Positions 25,625 through 35,077 of a stretch of DNA of 64,000 nt are shown one piece after another. Numbering within the stretch: the first letter of the stretch is position 1; each line of letters begins with the position of its first letter. A model generated the notes under the pieces. That model worked only from the letters and a program-made list of their open reading frames with translations, made no database searches and was not told where the DNA came from. The position numbers and the translations under genes were made by a program. Origin of the DNA: Marinobacter maritimus (lineage in GTDB: Bacteria > Pseudomonadota > Gammaproteobacteria > Pseudomonadales > Oleiphilaceae); contig NZ_VCGW01000004.1 in assembly GCF_007671675.1 (NCBI RefSeq), positions 62,001-126,000 on the forward strand, written 5' to 3'.

Positions 25625-26527
25625 GTGAGATCAGAGGATGAAGCGGTAATTGTCCGGTTTGTTGATGCAGTCTGGCTTGAGGATGGTTTGGGTGAGAATA
25701 CCCGACAGGCGTATCGAAGCGACTTGCAGCGTTTGGCGGCCTGGTTGGAAAAACAGCCCGGGCGGCCGTTGTTGACTAATGCGCGGCGAACGGATGTGCT
25801 GGCCTGGATGGCCAGCGGGCTCGCAGAGGGCGTAAAGACGTCTACGGCAGCTCGTCGACTTTCAGGCATTCGTCGATTTTACCGCTTCTTGCTCCGGGAG
25901 CGGCTCATTACCGAAGATCCTACATTGCGTATAGACAGTCCTCGGCTTCCCCGCCGCTTGCCGGATTCGCTGACCGAAGAGGAGGTGGATGCACTGCTTG
26001 CGGCACCGGATCCCGGGTTGCCGATTGAGCAGCGCGACAAGGCCATGCTGGAGATTCTCTATGGTTGTGGATTGCGGGTGTCGGAACTCACGAGCTTGCG
26101 TGTTGACCAGGTGAATCTGCGCCAGGGGGTTATACGCGTGACCGGCAAAGGTGATAAGGAGCGCCTGGTTCCGCTGGGGGAGGAGGCCCTGGACTGGCTC
26201 CTGCGGTATATGAAGGAAGGTCGCCCAGAGCTGCTCAAAGGGCGCGCGTGTGATGCGCTGTTTCCAGGTAACCGGGCTGCGGCCATGACGCGACAAACGT
26301 TCTGGCACAGGATCCGCCATTACGCCGTGCGCACCGGTATCCGCAAGCATTTGTCGCCTCATACGCTCCGTCATGCCTTTGCAACTCATCTGCTTAATCA
26401 TGGTGCAGATCTGCGCGTGGTTCAGATGTTGCTGGGTCACTCCGATCTTTCGACAACGCAGATCTACACCCATGTTGCGCGACAACGTTTGCAATCCTTA
26501 CATCAGGCCCACCATCCTCGTGGTTGA
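25625..26527 (+). CDS. xerD: Site-specific tyrosine recombinase XerD
   Basis: With XerC it resolves chromosome dimers at dif. The catalytic residues of the tyrosine recombinase are visible: Arg in GCGLRVSELT, Lys in GKGDKER, His/Arg in SPHTLRHAFATH, His in LLGHSDLS and the nucleophile Tyr in TQIYTH. The open frame begins at ATG 25586, but GTG 25625 gives 300 residues, the usual length, and has AGAGGG 8 bases upstream, so I prefer it. It is followed by dsbC after 100 bp, as in Pseudomonas. Confidence 0.93.
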   Translation: MRSEDEAVIVRFVDAVWLEDGLGENTRQAYRSDLQRLAAWLEKQPGRPLLTNARRTDVLAWMASGLAEGVKTSTAARRLSGIRRFYRFLLRERLITEDPTLRIDSPRLPRRLPDSLTEEEVDALLAAPDPGLPIEQRDKAMLEILYGCGLRVSELTSLRVDQVNLRQGVIRVTGKGDKERLVPLGEEALDWLLRYMKEGRPELLKGRACDALFPGNRAAAMTRQTFWHRIRHYAVRTGIRKHLSPHTLRHAFATHLLNHGADLRVVQMLLGHSDLSTTQIYTHVARQRLQSLHQAHHPRG

Positions 26528-26627
26528 GCCTGCGAATATTAGGTAAGGTAACGATTTGAACTTTTGTGGCGAGCAGATGTCGCACGTAAATCCGATAATA
26601 CCCGACTGAAAAGGTATATTTACCAGA

Positions 26628-27359
26628 ATGAATGTAAAACGGTTTTTTATGGTAGCAGTGATGGCGGCTGGTGTTCTGGGTTCGCCTTTTAGCATTGCCG
26701 GTGATGTTGAAGACAGCATCAGCGAGCGTCTCTCCAGTGCCGTGCCCGGGCTGAAAATATCGTCAGTGAAGGAGTCTGAGGCGAAAGGGCTTTATGAGGT
26801 TCGGAGCAACAACGGAGACACGATCTACACGACATCCGATGGTCAGTACCTGCTAACCGGCGATTTATTGAAGGTTACCAGCGGGGGCATTGCCAATGTG
26901 ACAGAAGAGGGCAGGGCCGGTGAGCGGCGCAAAACCATGGAGAGTTACGGTGAAGACGGCCTTATCACTTACAAGGCCAGCAACCAAAAAGCAGTTATTG
27001 ATGTGTTCACCGACATTGATTGCCCGTACTGCCGCAAGCTCCATGATGAGGTGTCACAGCTCAATGATTACGGTATTACCGTGAATTACTATGCCTACCC
27101 ACGATCCGGCCCTGGCACCCCATCTTTTGCAAAGTACATCTCGGTCTGGTGTGCCGAAGATCAACAATCGGCGATGGATGCAGCTAAATCTGGTAAAGCC
27201 GTTGAAACAGCGACCTGTGCCAACCCTGTTCTGGAGCAGTTCGAGCTTGGTCGGCGTATTGGTGTAACCGGCACTCCGGCTATCGTGCTGGAAGACGGCA
27301 ACGTCGTGCGGGGCTATGTGCCTGCAAGGGATCTTGCGAACGGCCTGGGACTGCTCTGA
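26628..27359 (+). CDS. dsbC: Thiol:disulfide interchange protein DsbC
   Basis: A periplasmic disulfide isomerase that corrects wrong disulfides in secreted proteins. The signal peptide covers about residues 1-24 (cleavage near SIAG-DVED), followed by the dimerisation domain and a thioredoxin fold with active site CPYC at residues 132-135. A second, structural cysteine pair is in VWCAEDQ and ATCANPV, and the cis-proline is in GVTGTPAIV. The 243-residue length is normal. Reduction by DsbD is expected but not encoded here. Confidence 0.95.
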   Translation: MNVKRFFMVAVMAAGVLGSPFSIAGDVEDSISERLSSAVPGLKISSVKESEAKGLYEVRSNNGDTIYTTSDGQYLLTGDLLKVTSGGIANVTEEGRAGERRKTMESYGEDGLITYKASNQKAVIDVFTDIDCPYCRKLHDEVSQLNDYGITVNYYAYPRSGPGTPSFAKYISVWCAEDQQSAMDAAKSGKAVETATCANPVLEQFELGRRIGVTGTPAIVLEDGNVVRGYVPARDLANGLGLL

Positions 27360-27414
27360 TATAACTGTTCGACGGGTTGCATCCCTGTCGATTAATGTTA
27401 TATGACAAGCTTTT

Positions 27415-27445
27415 GGTTCAGGGCTTATTCAGCGAGCCCTGAACC
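27415..27445. repeat. Perfect 11-bp inverted repeat between dsbC and hom
   Basis: GGTTCAGGGCT (27415-27425) and AGCCCTGAACC (27435-27445) pair perfectly around a 9-base loop. Neither side has a long T run, so it is a weak terminator at best. It is followed directly by TATACT (27448-27453), a possible -10 of the hom promoter, so it could instead be an operator. Confidence 0.6.
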
Positions 27446-27534
27446 GGTATACTATGCGGCCTTTCAGTGCTGCAACATCATAATGCTGCACTATTACAAT
27501 ACATCAGCACCCCTTCGGGATCAGAGGTGAGAGC

Positions 27535-28836
27535 TTGAAAGACGTCAGTGTCGGAATCTGCGGACTGGGAACCGTTGGCGGCGGTACATTCAATGTATTG
27601 ACTCGCAACGCCGCTCTTATTGCGGGCCGTGCGGGCTGTAATATCCGGATTACCCGGGTTGCCAGCCGACGCAATCGCGACGATCTGGATTTTGGCGATG
27701 TGCCTTTCAGCACAGAAATTTTCGACGTGGTGAACGATCCTGCGGTTGACGTTGTGGTAGAGCTGATCGGCGGCTACGAAACCGCGCGTGAACTCGTGCT
27801 CGCGGCCATTCGCAACGGCAAACATGTTGTTACCGCCAATAAGGCGCTCGTCGCCGTTCACGGCAATGAAATATTTGCCGCAGCGGAAAACGCAGGCGTT
27901 GTGGTTGCTTATGAGGCCGGTGTGGCCGGTGGCATTCCTGTCATGAAAGCCATTCGCGAAGGCCTGGCGGCTAACCGTATCGATTGGATTGCCGGCATCA
28001 TCAATGGCACGGGAAATTACATTCTGACCGAAATGCGTGCAGGCCGGGCTTTTGCTGAAGTTCTTAAAGAGGCTCAGGAGCTCGGTTACGCAGAAGCAGA
28101 CCCCACCTTTGATGTTGAGGGTATTGATGCTGCCCACAAACTGACTATTCTTGCTTCGGCCGGCTTTGGCGTTCCTCTGCAGTTTGAAAAAGCCTTTACC
28201 GAAGGGATTTCATCAATCACACCCTACGATATCGCTCATGCCGAGCAGCTTGGCTACCGCATCAAGCACCTGGGCATTGCTCGCCGTCGGGATGAAGGTA
28301 TTGAGCTTCGCGTACACCCGACACTGGTTCCTCAAAGTCACCTGATTGCTCAGGTTGATGGAGTCCTGAACGCCGTTCTTGTAGATGGTGATGCGGTTGG
28401 CCAGACCATGTATTACGGCCCGGGTGCCGGCGATGAAGCAACGGCCTCTGCTGTGATTGCCGACATTGTGGATGTTGCTCGCATTGTCGCGAGCGGAAGT
28501 ACGCTGCGAGTACCTCATCTCGGGTTTGCTCCGGATGCCCTGGAAAATCTCGACGTCCTCTCCATGGAAGATATTCAGTCGGCTTACTATTTGCGCATAA
28601 CGGCTCTGGATCGTCCTGGCGTCCTGGCCAAAATTGCATCGATTCTGAGTGAGCATGGCATCAACATTGAGTCGATCATGCAGAAAGAATCCGAGGTGCA
28701 GGATGGCCGCATTCCCGTCATTATCCTGACCCACACAGTGCAGGAACGACAAATCAACCGCGCTATCGAAGAGTTGGAATCCCTGTCCGATACTGATGGC
28801 CCGGTCGTTCGCATCCGCGCCGAAAATTTTAACTGA
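27535..28836 (+). CDS. hom: Homoserine dehydrogenase
   Basis: Reduces aspartate semialdehyde to homoserine, the branch point to threonine and methionine. The NAD(P)-binding motif GICGLGTVGGGTF is at the N-terminus, the catalytic domain has GGIPVMKAIREGL and GTGNYILTEM, and a C-terminal ACT domain (about 350-433, LDRPGVLAKIASIL) indicates feedback control by threonine. Translation starts at TTG 27535, with AGAGGTGAGAG just upstream; no ATG fits. thrC follows after 25 bp, forming a hom-thrC operon. Confidence 0.97.
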   Translation: MKDVSVGICGLGTVGGGTFNVLTRNAALIAGRAGCNIRITRVASRRNRDDLDFGDVPFSTEIFDVVNDPAVDVVVELIGGYETARELVLAAIRNGKHVVTANKALVAVHGNEIFAAAENAGVVVAYEAGVAGGIPVMKAIREGLAANRIDWIAGIINGTGNYILTEMRAGRAFAEVLKEAQELGYAEADPTFDVEGIDAAHKLTILASAGFGVPLQFEKAFTEGISSITPYDIAHAEQLGYRIKHLGIARRRDEGIELRVHPTLVPQSHLIAQVDGVLNAVLVDGDAVGQTMYYGPGAGDEATASAVIADIVDVARIVASGSTLRVPHLGFAPDALENLDVLSMEDIQSAYYLRITALDRPGVLAKIASILSEHGINIESIMQKESEVQDGRIPVIILTHTVQERQINRAIEELESLSDTDGPVVRIRAENFN

Positions 28837-28861
28837 GAAACCCTAACTGGCAGGTACACAC

Positions 28862-30262
28862 GTGAGATACATCAGTACGCGGGGAGAAGCACCCGCACTG
28901 GGATTTGAAGACGTTCTGCTCACAGGTCTGGCCCCGGACGGCGGCCTTTATGTACCTGAGGCACTTCCGCACTTCAGTCTGGAGGAGATCCGCAGCTGGC
29001 GCGGGCTTCCGTACACAGAACTTGCGTTCAATATCATGTACCCGTTTGTGGAGGAGGCCATTCCCGAGGCTGAGTTCCGGCAGATGCTTGATGACACTTA
29101 TGGCGTGTTTGCGCATAAGGCGGTCGCACCGCTGGTTCAGCTCGATACTAACGAATGGGTGATGGAACTGTTTCGCGGGCCGACCTTGGCATTCAAGGAT
29201 TTCGCCCTTCAGTTGCTGGGCCGGTTGCTGGATTACGTGCTCGGAAAGCGCAAGGAACATGCAGTCATAATGGGTGCGACCTCCGGTGATACCGGCTCCG
29301 CAGCCATTGAAGGCTGTCGTCGATGCGAGCACGTGGACATCTTTATCCTGCACCCTTACGAGCGCGTTTCGGAAGTGCAGCGCCGCCAGATGACCACGGT
29401 TCAGGGTGACAACATTCATAATATTGCCGTTCGTGGTAATTTTGATGACTGCCAGCGTATGGTCAAAGAGAGCTTCGGCGACCAGTCGTTCCTGGGTGGC
29501 AAAGCAAAACTGGCGGCTGTTAACTCGATCAACTGGGCCCGGATCATGGCTCAGATCGTTTACTACTTCCATGCGTCTCTGGCCCTCGGTGGCCCGGATC
29601 GCAGCATGGCGTTCTCGGTGCCCACCGGTAATTTCGGGGACATCTTTGCCGGTTATCTGGCGAAGAAAATGGGCTTGCCGATATCGCAGCTGGTTATCGC
29701 CACCAACAGAAACGACATTCTTCATCGCTTCATGAGTGGCAACAAATACGAGCAGCACCAGCTTGAACATACGCTCTCCCCGAGCATGGATATTATGGTG
29801 TCCAGCAACTTCGAGCGTTTGTTGTTTGATCTGCATGGACGCGATGGGCAGGCGGTTAAAGAGTTGCTTGAAAACGCGGCTAAAGGCCCTGTCAGTATCG
29901 AAGGTTATCGGTGGAAGAAGGCCCGCAAGCTGTTCGACAGTGCGGCAGTTGATGACAAGGCTACGTGTGACACCATCCGTGAAGTCTACGAGCAGAACGA
30001 ATACCTGCTGGACCCACACACCGCTATTGGCGTGCGCGCTGCTCGTGCCTGTCGCCGGGATACCGGGATTCCGATGATCACTCTTGGAACAGCCCATCCG
30101 GCCAAATTCCCGGACGCCATCGTCGAGTCCGGCCTGACTGTAAAACCAGCACTTCCGGCTCACATGGCGGATCTGTTCGATCGTAAAGAGCGCTATACGG
30201 TACTTGATAACGACCGGGCAGGTGTACAGGCATTCATTGCCAAGCACTGGAAGAATACCTGA
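28862..30262 (+). CDS. thrC: Threonine synthase
   Basis: A PLP enzyme that converts O-phosphohomoserine to threonine. It has 466 residues, the long class with an N-terminal RYISTRGEAPALGFEDVLL domain. The PLP lysine is in PTLAFKDFALQ, the phosphate-binding loop in GATSGDTGSAA, and PTGNFGDIFAGY is conserved. GTG 28862, with GGCAGG upstream, is the start. It completes the hom-thrC operon; recJ follows only 6 bp after the stop, so it may be cotranscribed. Confidence 0.97.
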   Translation: MRYISTRGEAPALGFEDVLLTGLAPDGGLYVPEALPHFSLEEIRSWRGLPYTELAFNIMYPFVEEAIPEAEFRQMLDDTYGVFAHKAVAPLVQLDTNEWVMELFRGPTLAFKDFALQLLGRLLDYVLGKRKEHAVIMGATSGDTGSAAIEGCRRCEHVDIFILHPYERVSEVQRRQMTTVQGDNIHNIAVRGNFDDCQRMVKESFGDQSFLGGKAKLAAVNSINWARIMAQIVYYFHASLALGGPDRSMAFSVPTGNFGDIFAGYLAKKMGLPISQLVIATNRNDILHRFMSGNKYEQHQLEHTLSPSMDIMVSSNFERLLFDLHGRDGQAVKELLENAAKGPVSIEGYRWKKARKLFDSAAVDDKATCDTIREVYEQNEYLLDPHTAIGVRAARACRRDTGIPMITLGTAHPAKFPDAIVESGLTVKPALPAHMADLFDRKERYTVLDNDRAGVQAFIAKHWKNT

Positions 30263-30268
30263 CCCGGT

Positions 30269-32002
30269 ATGACGCCAAAAAAGATCCTGCGTCGCCTCCG
30301 CCCGGATAATACTCCGGGCTGGGGGCAAAACCTGCCTCCCTTGCTCCGCCGCCTGTACGCCGCTCGCGGTGTTACCTCCGATGACCAGTTAAGCTATACC
30401 CTCAGGCATCTTGCTTCCCCTTTTGAGTTGCGGGGCATTGAGCGTGCGGTCGAACTGCTGGCAGACGCTATCACTCAGAACCAGCGGGTACTTGTACTCG
30501 GAGATTTTGACGCCGATGGCGCTACCAGCACTGCGGTCGCCATGCTCGGGCTTTCCATGCTCGGTTTAAAGAGTATTGATTTCAGGGTACCTAGCCGCTT
30601 TGCGGATGGCTATGGATTGACTCCGGGGATCATTGAGCGCCTGCAAGAAGAGGGTGAACTGCCGGATCTTCTGGTGACGGTGGATAACGGAATCTCGGCC
30701 ATCGAAGGTGTAGACGCGGCGAAGAAACTGGGTATCAAGGTGGTGGTTACGGATCATCACCTTGCCGGCGAAACGCTGCCGGACGCCGATGCAATAGTAA
30801 ATCCCAATCAGCCCGGTTGTGCCTTCCTGAGCAAAAACGCCGCTGGCGTAGGCGTGATGTTTTATGTGCTCACGGCGCTGCGCAAAAAGCTGAGGGAAGC
30901 AGGCCGCCTGCCGCAACCAGAGCCCAATCTGGGTAACCTGCTGGACTTGGTGGCGCTTGGCACTGTAGCCGATGTTGTGCCGCTGGATCACAACAACCGC
31001 ATCTTCGTTGAGCAGGGCCTGCGCCGAATCCGTCAGGGCGAAGCCCGTCCAGGAATTCTCGCACTGCTTGAAGTGGCTGGCCGGGAACACACCAACATCA
31101 GCTCGACCGATCTGGGGTTTGTGGTTGGCCCACGCCTCAATGCCGCTGGCCGGCTGGACGATATGAGTGTTGGCATAGCCTGCCTGCTGGCGGACAGCCC
31201 GGATGAAGCCCGGCGCCTTGCCCGTGAACTGGATACCTTCAACCGGGAACGCCGCACTATCGAAAAGGACATGAAGACTCAGGCGCAGGATTTGCTCGCC
31301 TCCATGTCTTTGGACCTGGAAGGGCTGCCCTGGGGGCTGGCGCTATTTGATCAGGATTGGCATCAGGGTGTAATCGGTATTCTTGCGGCCCGTATTCGCG
31401 AGCAGACCCATAGGCCGACGATCGCCTTTGCTCCAGACGAAAATGGCGTGGATATAAAAGGTTCTGCCCGATCAATTCCGGGGCTCCATATCCGCGATGT
31501 GCTGGCGGTTGTGGATTCCCGTCATCCTGGTGTTATGCATAAATACGGCGGCCACGCTATGGCGGCAGGTATGACCCTGGCACGGAGTGATTTTGATACC
31601 TTCATCCGGGCGTTTGATGCGGCAGTGAGGGATACCCTCACTGCCGCAGATCTCGAGGCTGCAATCACGACTGATGGGCCGTTGAGTTCTGATGAGCTGT
31701 CCCTGGAAACGGCGGCTCTGCTGAAGCGCGCTGGCCCTTGGGGGCAGCATTTCCCGGAGCCTTTGTTTGATGGCGAGTTTCGGGTGGTCAGTCAGCGTAT
31801 TGTTGGCGAAAATCATTTGAAGCTGGTTTTGCAGCCAGTGGATGGCAGCGGGATCATTGATGCTATTGCGTTCAATACCGGGCCGGAAGTTCCCGATTAC
31901 ACGCGCACGGGTGTTCGGGTGGTTTATAAGCCCGACGCCAATACCTTCCGAGGTCGGACGAACCTTCAGCTGTTGGTGGATTATCTGGAGCCACTTTCCT
32001 AG
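30269..32002 (+). CDS. recJ: Single-stranded-DNA-specific exonuclease RecJ
   Basis: A 5'-3' ssDNA exonuclease used in recombination and mismatch/base-excision repair. DHH-superfamily motifs are intact: GDFDADG (78-84), the DHH triad at residues 162-164 (TDHHLAGE), and the DHHA1 domain with KYGGHAMAAGMT near residue 425. An OB-fold follows. At 577 residues it is full length. It starts 6 bp after thrC. The 391-bp gap that follows holds the two palindromic elements annotated separately and the prfB leader. Confidence 0.96.
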   Translation: MTPKKILRRLRPDNTPGWGQNLPPLLRRLYAARGVTSDDQLSYTLRHLASPFELRGIERAVELLADAITQNQRVLVLGDFDADGATSTAVAMLGLSMLGLKSIDFRVPSRFADGYGLTPGIIERLQEEGELPDLLVTVDNGISAIEGVDAAKKLGIKVVVTDHHLAGETLPDADAIVNPNQPGCAFLSKNAAGVGVMFYVLTALRKKLREAGRLPQPEPNLGNLLDLVALGTVADVVPLDHNNRIFVEQGLRRIRQGEARPGILALLEVAGREHTNISSTDLGFVVGPRLNAAGRLDDMSVGIACLLADSPDEARRLARELDTFNRERRTIEKDMKTQAQDLLASMSLDLEGLPWGLALFDQDWHQGVIGILAARIREQTHRPTIAFAPDENGVDIKGSARSIPGLHIRDVLAVVDSRHPGVMHKYGGHAMAAGMTLARSDFDTFIRAFDAAVRDTLTAADLEAAITTDGPLSSDELSLETAALLKRAGPWGQHFPEPLFDGEFRVVSQRIVGENHLKLVLQPVDGSGIIDAIAFNTGPEVPDYTRTGVRVVYKPDANTFRGRTNLQLLVDYLEPLS

Positions 32003-32026
32003 CTGGGCTGGCTTTTGAGGCTGGCC

Positions 32027-32111
32027 AGGAGGCGGGTGCTCTTTTCTTCTGGAAAAAGCAACTCGCTGCGCTCAGACATCTTTTTCCGGCAGAAAAGAGC
32101 ACCAGCCTCCT
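32027..32111. repeat. Large palindromic element A (32-bp arms) after recJ
   Basis: Arms 32027-32058 and 32080-32111 are inverted copies that match at 29 of 32 positions, around a 21-base loop (32059-32079). The start of the left arm is AGGAGGCGGGTGCTCTTTTC. The structure is far longer than an ordinary terminator and lies 25 bp after the recJ stop. It looks like a dispersed extragenic palindrome rather than a coding sequence; several small ORFs over it are side effects of the symmetry. Confidence 0.8.
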
Positions 32112-32186
32112 GACCGATTGGAAAGCACGGGTAGATCAACAGCGGAGAACTCCGTTTGTTAACATGCGGCTTGCTCCCAATGTCGG

Positions 32187-32294
32187 GCGCTGGTCAGGAA
32201 CGGCCTGCCGGGAGTGTCGAAAACATGGATGTTTTCGTCAAGCGTACATGGACGTATTCACAGCGTCTCCCGGCAGGCCGTTCCTGATCAGCGC
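32187..32294. repeat. Large palindromic element B (28-bp arms) before prfB
   Basis: Arms 32187-32214 and 32267-32294 match at 27 of 28 positions. The 52-base centre contains a second, nested hairpin, CGAAAACAT-GG-ATGTTTTCG (about 32218-32237). The end of the right arm is 99 bp before prfB. It is unrelated in sequence to element A 75 bp to its left. I recall similar ATGTTTTCG-containing palindromes between genes in Marinobacter and Pseudomonas relatives, but I cannot search. Confidence 0.8.
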
Positions 32295-32393
32295 TTGTGC
32301 CAAACCAGCGGACAACGGCTGATTTGCCGTCAGAATTCGGGTAGAATCCCGCCACGGTTTTTCTCACCATTTTCCAATACGAGTAAGGTTTTC

Positions 32394-33489
32394 ATGGAAA
32401 TTAATCCCATTGTGACGAAGATTAAAGAGCTTCGTGAGCGTACTGAAGCGCTCAGGGGGTATCTTTGACTATGATCAGCGTAGTGAACGACTAGTTGAAG
32501 TAGAGCGTGAGATGGAAATGCCCACAGTGTGGGATGATCCTGAGCGCGCGCAGGCATTGGGCAAGGAACGCTCCGATCTCGATCTGATTGTAAGCACCAT
32601 CGACAACCTCACAACCGGTCTTTCCGATGCAGAGAGTCTGCTGGAGATGGCTGTAGAGGAAGACGATGCAGACACAGTAACCGAGATTGAATCCGATCTC
32701 GAAACTCTTGATGCCAGGCTCGAAAAGCTCGAGTTCCGTCGGATGTTTTCCGGTGAAATGGACGCCAATAGCGCCTATCTCGAAATCCAGGCCGGGTCTG
32801 GCGGTACCGAGGCTCAGGATTGGGCGAATATGCTTCTGCGCATGTACCTGCGCTGGGCTGAGAGCCGTGGTTTCAAGACAGAGATTGTGGAACTGCAGGA
32901 AGGTGATGTGGCTGGTGTGAAGAGTGCCACCATTCATATTCAGGGCGAGTATGCGTTCGGTTGGGCGCGCACTGAAACCGGTGTTCACCGCCTGGTTCGC
33001 AAGTCGCCTTTTGATTCAGGTAACCGTCGCCATACCTCTTTTTCTTCAGTGTTTGTGTCGCCGGAAGTGGATGACAGTTTCGAGATTGAAATTAACCCGG
33101 CAGACTTGCGAGTGGATGTTTATCGCGCCTCTGGCGCCGGTGGTCAGCACGTCAACCGGACAGAATCTGCGGTGCGCCTGACTCACAATCCGACGGGCGT
33201 TGTTGTGGCCTGTCAGGCCGGTCGCAGCCAGCATCAGAACAAAGATCAGGCCATGAAGCAGCTTAAGGCCAAGCTTTATGAGCGTGAGATGCAGGAGCGT
33301 AACGCCGAGAAGCAGAAAGCCGAAGACGCAAAATCCGATATTGGATGGGGCAGCCAGATTCGTTCCTACGTGCTGGATGATGGCCGTATCAAGGATTTGC
33401 GTACCAAGGTCGAAACCAGCAACACCCAGGCGGTGTTGGACGGTGATATTGACAAGTTTATTGAAGCCAGCCTGAAGATGGCGCTGTAA
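32394..33489 (+). CDS. prfB: Peptide chain release factor 2 (programmed +1 frameshift)
   Basis: RF2 ends translation at UGA and UAA. The gene is in two frames: 24 codons from ATG 32394 up to an in-frame TGA (32466-32468), then a +1 shift into a frame running from 32467 to 33489. The joined product is 364 residues, almost the same as E. coli RF2. It contains the stop-codon-reading SPF tripeptide (VRKSPFDSG) and the catalytic GGQ at about residues 249-251. The leader matches the conserved MEINPI start. A tool ignoring the shift would report a truncated N-terminus. lysS follows after 53 bp. Confidence 0.97.
32454..32469 (+). other. prfB: RF2 programmed frameshift site
   Basis: AGGGGG-TAT-CTT-TGA-C is identical to the classical RF2 autoregulatory site: an internal Shine-Dalgarno-like AGGGGG three bases before the CTT slip codon, then UGA followed by C, a poor termination context. 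When RF2 is scarce the ribosome slips +1 and completes RF2. Confidence 0.97.
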
Positions 33490-33542
33490 TCAGCGCCATT
33501 GCCAGGCCAACCCGGACACCCCTGATTTTCTAGTGAGCCAAC

Positions 33543-35075
33543 ATGACTGAACACACCAAGAATGCACCGCAAGAGGACAACAGGCTGATTGCCGAGCGTC
33601 GCGCCAAACTGGCAGAGCTGCGCGAGAGTGGCAATCCCTTCCCCAACGATTTCCGACGCGATGCCACCGCCGCCGAACTGCAGGCGAAATACGGTGACAA
33701 GAGCAAGGAAGAGCTGGAGTCCATGGGCATAAAGGTTGCCATTGCCGGTCGCATGATGCTTGATCGCAAGGCATTCAAAGTGGTTCAGGATATGACTGGC
33801 CGTATGCAGATTTACGCGACCAAAGATGTGCAGAAAGATACCAAACACTGGGATCTTGGGGACATTGTGGGTGTGCGGGGAATGCTGACCAAATCCGGCA
33901 AGGGCGATCTGTATGTGACGATGGATGAGTATGTTCTGCTCACCAAGTCACTGCGTCCGCTGCCGGAGAAGCACAAAGGCCTGACCGATACCGAATCGCG
34001 CTATCGTCACCGCTATGTGGATCTGATGGTCAATGAAGACAGCCGCCGGGTATTTCTTGCGCGCTCGAAGATCATTACCGCCATGCGTCAGTTTTTCGCC
34101 GATCGCGATTTCATGGAGGTGGAAACTCCCATGCTGCAGGTTATTCCCGGTGGTGCGACCGCGCGGCCGTTTATGACCCACCACAACGCTCTGGGCATTG
34201 ATATGTACCTGCGCATCGCGCCTGAACTGTATCTGAAGCGCCTGGTTGTAGGCGGTTTTGAGCGGGTGTTCGAGATCAACCGTAATTTCCGGAACGAGGG
34301 GCTTTCTACCCGCCATAATCCGGAATTTACCATGGTGGAATTCTATCAGGCGTATGCCGATTACAACGACCTGATGGATCTTACCGAAGACATGCTGCGC
34401 GCTATTGCTGAGCAGGTGCTGGGCACGACCAAGGTAGTCAATACCCGCATCCTGGCTGACGGCACGGAAGAGTCTATCGAGTACGACTTTGGCAAGCCCT
34501 TTGAGCGCCTTACAGTAGTGGACGCTATCCTGCGCTACTCTCCGGATGTCACTGCCGAGCAGCTTGCGGATGAGGCTTCTGCGCGGCAGGTGGCCAATGA
34601 CTTGGGCATTCACGTGAAAAATGGCTGGGGTCTGGGCAAGATTCAGATCGAGATCTTTGAAGCGACCGCAGAGCATCGCCTGATGCAGCCTACGTTCATC
34701 ACCGAATACCCGAAAGAAGTGTCGCCGCTTGCGCGCTGCAAGGACAGCAACCCGTTCGTGACCGAGCGCTTCGAGTTCTTCGTGGGTGGCCGCGAGATTG
34801 CCAACGGCTTTTCCGAGCTTAATGATGCGGAAGATCAGGCAGAACGCTTCCAGGCGCAGGTTGCTGAAAAAGATGCCGGCGACGACGAGGCCATGTTCTA
34901 CGACGAAGATTACGTTATGGCGCTGGAGTATGGCCTGCCACCAACTGCAGGTGAGGGCATAGGTATTGACCGGCTGGCCATGCTGCTGACCAATTCGCCC
35001 TCCATTCGCGACGTAATCCTGTTCCCGGCCATGCGCCCGGAGCACAAAGCCGAGAGCTCCAAACCGGAGGAATGA
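33543..35075 (+). CDS. lysS: Lysyl-tRNA synthetase, class II
   Basis: Charges tRNA-Lys. The N-terminal OB-fold anticodon-binding domain is at about 60-150, followed by a class II catalytic core with motif 2 ([20 protein letters not shown]) and motif 3 ([12 protein letters not shown]). At 510 residues it is full length. It sits in the conserved prfB-lysS order; ung starts at its end. Confidence 0.98.
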   Translation: MTEHTKNAPQEDNRLIAERRAKLAELRESGNPFPNDFRRDATAAELQAKYGDKSKEELESMGIKVAIAGRMMLDRKAFKVVQDMTGRMQIYATKDVQKDTKHWDLGDIVGVRGMLTKSGKGDLYVTMDEYVLLTKSLRPLPEKHKGLTDTESRYRHRYVDLMVNEDSRRVFLARSKIITAMRQFFADRDFMEVETPMLQVIPGGATARPFMTHHNALGIDMYLRIAPELYLKRLVVGGFERVFEINRNFRNEGLSTRHNPEFTMVEFYQAYADYNDLMDLTEDMLRAIAEQVLGTTKVVNTRILADGTEESIEYDFGKPFERLTVVDAILRYSPDVTAEQLADEASARQVANDLGIHVKNGWGLGKIQIEIFEATAEHRLMQPTFITEYPKEVSPLARCKDSNPFVTERFEFFVGGREIANGFSELNDAEDQAERFQAQVAEKDAGDDEAMFYDEDYVMALEYGLPPTAGEGIGIDRLAMLLTNSPSIRDVILFPAMRPEHKAESSKPEE

Positions 35076-35077
35076 CC

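Noticed and set aside
28829..30328. 499-codon antisense frame over thrC
   Set aside because: Long but without recognisable domains, and fully inside thrC; shadow.
32214..32468. 84-codon ORF over palindrome B ending at the prfB TGA
   Set aside because: Only its last 24 codons are real (prfB leader); the first part is the palindrome.
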